Shown: piece by piece, positions 62,300-64,000 of the stretch
How the letters are laid out: the number at the start of each line of letters is the position of its first letter
Position numbering within the stretch: the first letter of the stretch is position 1
Assembly: GCF_003259675.1 (NCBI RefSeq)
Contig: NZ_PZJG01000009.1
Span: 1 to 64,000 of the forward strand
Source: Macrococcoides bohemicum
GTDB taxonomy: Bacteria > Bacillota > Bacilli > Staphylococcales > Staphylococcaceae
Direction: 5' to 3'
DNA length: 64,000 nt
Notes under the pieces: model-generated
What the model saw: the letters and a program-made list of their open reading frames with translations, nothing else
What the model was told of the DNA's origin: nothing
Database searches by the model: none
Made by a program: the position numbers and the translations under genes

Positions 62300-63319
62300 T
62301 TATTTACGACGAGAACCGAATAATGCAGCTCCACCTAATAACGCTAATACTGAAGCAACTGCTCCACCGTTATCTTTTTCACCTTTATCAGGTAATACTG
62401 TTTTACCAATTTCAGCTGGTTTAACAGTTTCACCTGGAGCTGGAGTTCCAACGCCATAGTAACCTTGGTCTACATTATAATTAGAAGCACCTTTTAAGTT
62501 TACGATAACGTCAGTTGGTCCATCTGAATCAATTGCTTCTGAAACATCATTATCGATGTTCGCAATAACTGGTGACCAGTCTAATGGATTATGGAAGTTA
62601 ACGATGTATTGACCATCTGATAAACCATGGAATGCATAGTTACCATTTGCATCTGTTGTTGTTTCAGCGATAAAGTTTCCAGCATAGTCACGAATAGATA
62701 CACGTAATCCTGCTACTGGGTTTTCACCTTGATCATATAAGTTGTTACGGTTTGCATCCCACCATACGTGGTCTCCGATTGATAAATTACCTTGTGATGG
62801 TGCTGGTTTAACTTCTCCACCATTACCTGGTGCTGGAGCTGGTGTAGCTTCTCCACCTTGTACTGGTTTAGAACCTTGTCCATTTAAAGGAATGAAACCA
62901 GTGTCTAAAGTAGTGATGTTAGCTCCGTTAATATCAACTAATACGTCAACTGGTCCGTCTGAATCTACATCTTCAGAACCGATATTTGCTACATCATTTT
63001 CATATCCTGCAGGTACTTCGAAGTTAACTACGTAAGTACCATTTTTTAAACCTGAGAATGTGTAGTTACCATTCGCATCTGTTGTTGTTGTTGCAACGTG
63101 GTTACCTGCATAATCACGGATTGTAACTGTTAATCCAGCAAGACCTGTGTCTCCTGCATCTTGAACTTAGTTACCGTTGTTATCTGAGTAAACACGATCT
63201 CCTAAAGAATATGTTGCTTCTACGGCGTCAGCTTGTTGACCAGCGCCTAGGAACAATAATGAACCTACTACTACTGATGCTGTTCCTACTGTGAACTTTC
63301 TAATACCATACTTGTTCAT
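62300..63319 (-). pseudogene. Decayed SdrD-B-like, sortase-anchored surface protein
   Basis: 340-codon frame with one internal TAA. YSIRK-like signal peptide (KYGIRKFTVGTASVVVGS, about 1-32), then two Ca-binding SdrD-B/Cna-B-like repeats (about 36-115 and 150-240, each with a VATTTTDANGNYTF-like core), a Pro/Gly linker between them, a C-terminal membrane helix and RRK tail. Codon 51 (63167-63169) is TAA in DNNGN*VQDAGD, where a Lys or Gln codon is expected. The sorting motif reads LPDKG, not LPXTG (62391-62405), also a one-base change. Good SD AGGAGG and terminator remain. Likely inactive, unless the stop is an assembly error. Confidence 0.8.
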
Positions 63320-63754
63320 AAAAATCCTCCTCTTTATCTCTTAATTATTCAAATTGTCAATTCGCCATAATAATCAGATTATGACTTATTATTATTTTAA
63401 TACTATTATTTTACAATGTCACACTTACATGCATTTAACATACAACTAAGTTATCAACAATTTTGTATAAAAATACATTATTTTTGTATATTTATATTTT
63501 ATATTGTATCATACATTTTTTAGCAATTACCATACATCTATTATTTATAAGTGTTTCCTTGCTATTTATATAATAAAATATATTTTTATATACAAAATAA
63601 TGTATATTCTTATCCGCAATTGATAGTTCGTTTGAATTGTGACAATTTTGTGACAAGATGCTTTATATAATATTTACTCTTGTATTTATTATAATTTTTA
63701 AAATTTAGTTATCGTTGAAACTAAAAGCATTAATGTTATCTGGAATATTCAATT
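63320..63754. other. Intergenic region, 435 bases
   Basis: Extremely AT-rich. TTGTGACAA occurs twice (from about 63637 and 63650). Holds the upstream region of the adhesin; no ORF or strong hairpin noted. Confidence 0.45.
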
Positions 63755-64000
63755 TTATTTCAGAATTGCACTTCCGAAATCTATAATTCCATATTGGTTT
63801 ATATCTATGTGCAGAATTGCTGATGTATAAACAAATCGTTTTTCATTGATTAATACATTCGAATAATAATAATTATCCTCTAGATCTTTAATGTGGCTTA
63901 TCGCTTCATCTTCTAATAAAATGAAAATTGTCAAATTGAAAATTTTTACAAAATTATTAAAAAGGTTCTTTATTGATATACTATTCTTTGAACTTTCCAC
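63755..64000 (-). CDS. Partial protein, C-terminal 80 codons
   Basis: Runs off the right edge, so the start is outside. About 81 residues, hydrophobic at FNLTIFILLEDEAI, then Tyr-rich, ending DINQYGIIDFGSAILK. No motif recognised. Very low-GC codon use compared with the housekeeping genes, consistent with an accessory gene. Confidence 0.55.
   Translation of the reverse strand: MESSKNSISIKNLFNNFVKIFNLTIFILLEDEAISHIKDLEDNYYYSNVLINEKRFVYTSAILHIDINQYGIIDFGSAILK

Noticed and set aside
62742-63035. 97-codon plus-strand frame rich in Pro and Gly
   Set aside because: Antisense to the low-complexity linker of the adhesin.

Overview
This window looks like a stretch of chromosome from a low-GC Gram-positive coccus of the family Staphylococcaceae, most likely Macrococcus. 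That is an inference from gene order and protein resemblance; there is no rRNA in the window to test it. The order yidC-thi, ssb-ywpF-fabZ-epuA-murA, the atp operon, upp-glyA-ywlG-rpiB-ywlE-ywlC-prmC-prfA-tdk-rpmE2-rho-glpX-murZ-fbaA-spo0F/DUF2529-pyrG-rpoE is the Bacillus/Staphylococcus backbone. A Spo0F-type receiver gene kept beside fbaA is a Bacillus-like trait that I do not recall at this locus in Staphylococcus aureus. No tRNA, rRNA, CRISPR array, insertion sequence or prophage was seen.

Layout: 1-4180 holds yidC and the tenA-thiD-thiM-thiE operon under a TPP riboswitch. 4230-6120 holds two secreted LysM cell-wall hydrolases with WalR-like boxes; one carries an actinobacterial-type Rpf domain. 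6135-10035 has ssb, ywpF, fabZ, epuA, murA and ywzB. 10079-17112 is the full F1Fo ATP synthase operon (atpIBEFHAGDC) with its promoter and an odd repeat structure at its 3' end. 17200-31740 is a dense minus-strand housekeeping block with a DnaA-box cluster in front of ywlC. 31806-33381 contains DUF2529, a 62-bp tandem hairpin repeat and an accessory NERD-domain protein. 33495-36648 has pyrG, with a CTP-sensing attenuator leader, rpoE and a GNAT enzyme. 

36805-47899 is the sulfur-rich part. A SAM-I riboswitch drives an M20 amidohydrolase, an ATP-grasp ligase and a 35-aa membrane peptide; its promoter is buried in a 36-bp perfect palindrome. Next come a two-component system, a GrpB protein and an operon made of a YrrT-MccA fusion, mccB and luxS, which would carry homocysteine sulfur to cysteine while recycling S-adenosylhomocysteine. 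47943-52254 is a deoxynucleoside catabolic cluster (deoR-deoC-pdp-deoB), followed by dps and a DUF3169 protein. 53735-64000 is accessory-like: an organic-acid MFS transporter, butanediol dehydrogenase, a universal stress protein, an LCP cell-wall ligase, a MarR regulator, an NhaC antiporter, a serine-protease remnant, small membrane peptides, and a decayed cell-wall-anchored adhesin with both a nonsense codon and a damaged sorting motif.

Most genes are on the minus strand. Start sites were set by Shine-Dalgarno spacing, which in many cases moves the start inside the longest reading frame; several genes use TTG or GTG. The strongest leads for new biology are the SAM-riboswitch operon with its palindromic promoter, the YrrT-MccA fusion, the Rpf-type enzyme and the DnaA-box cluster.
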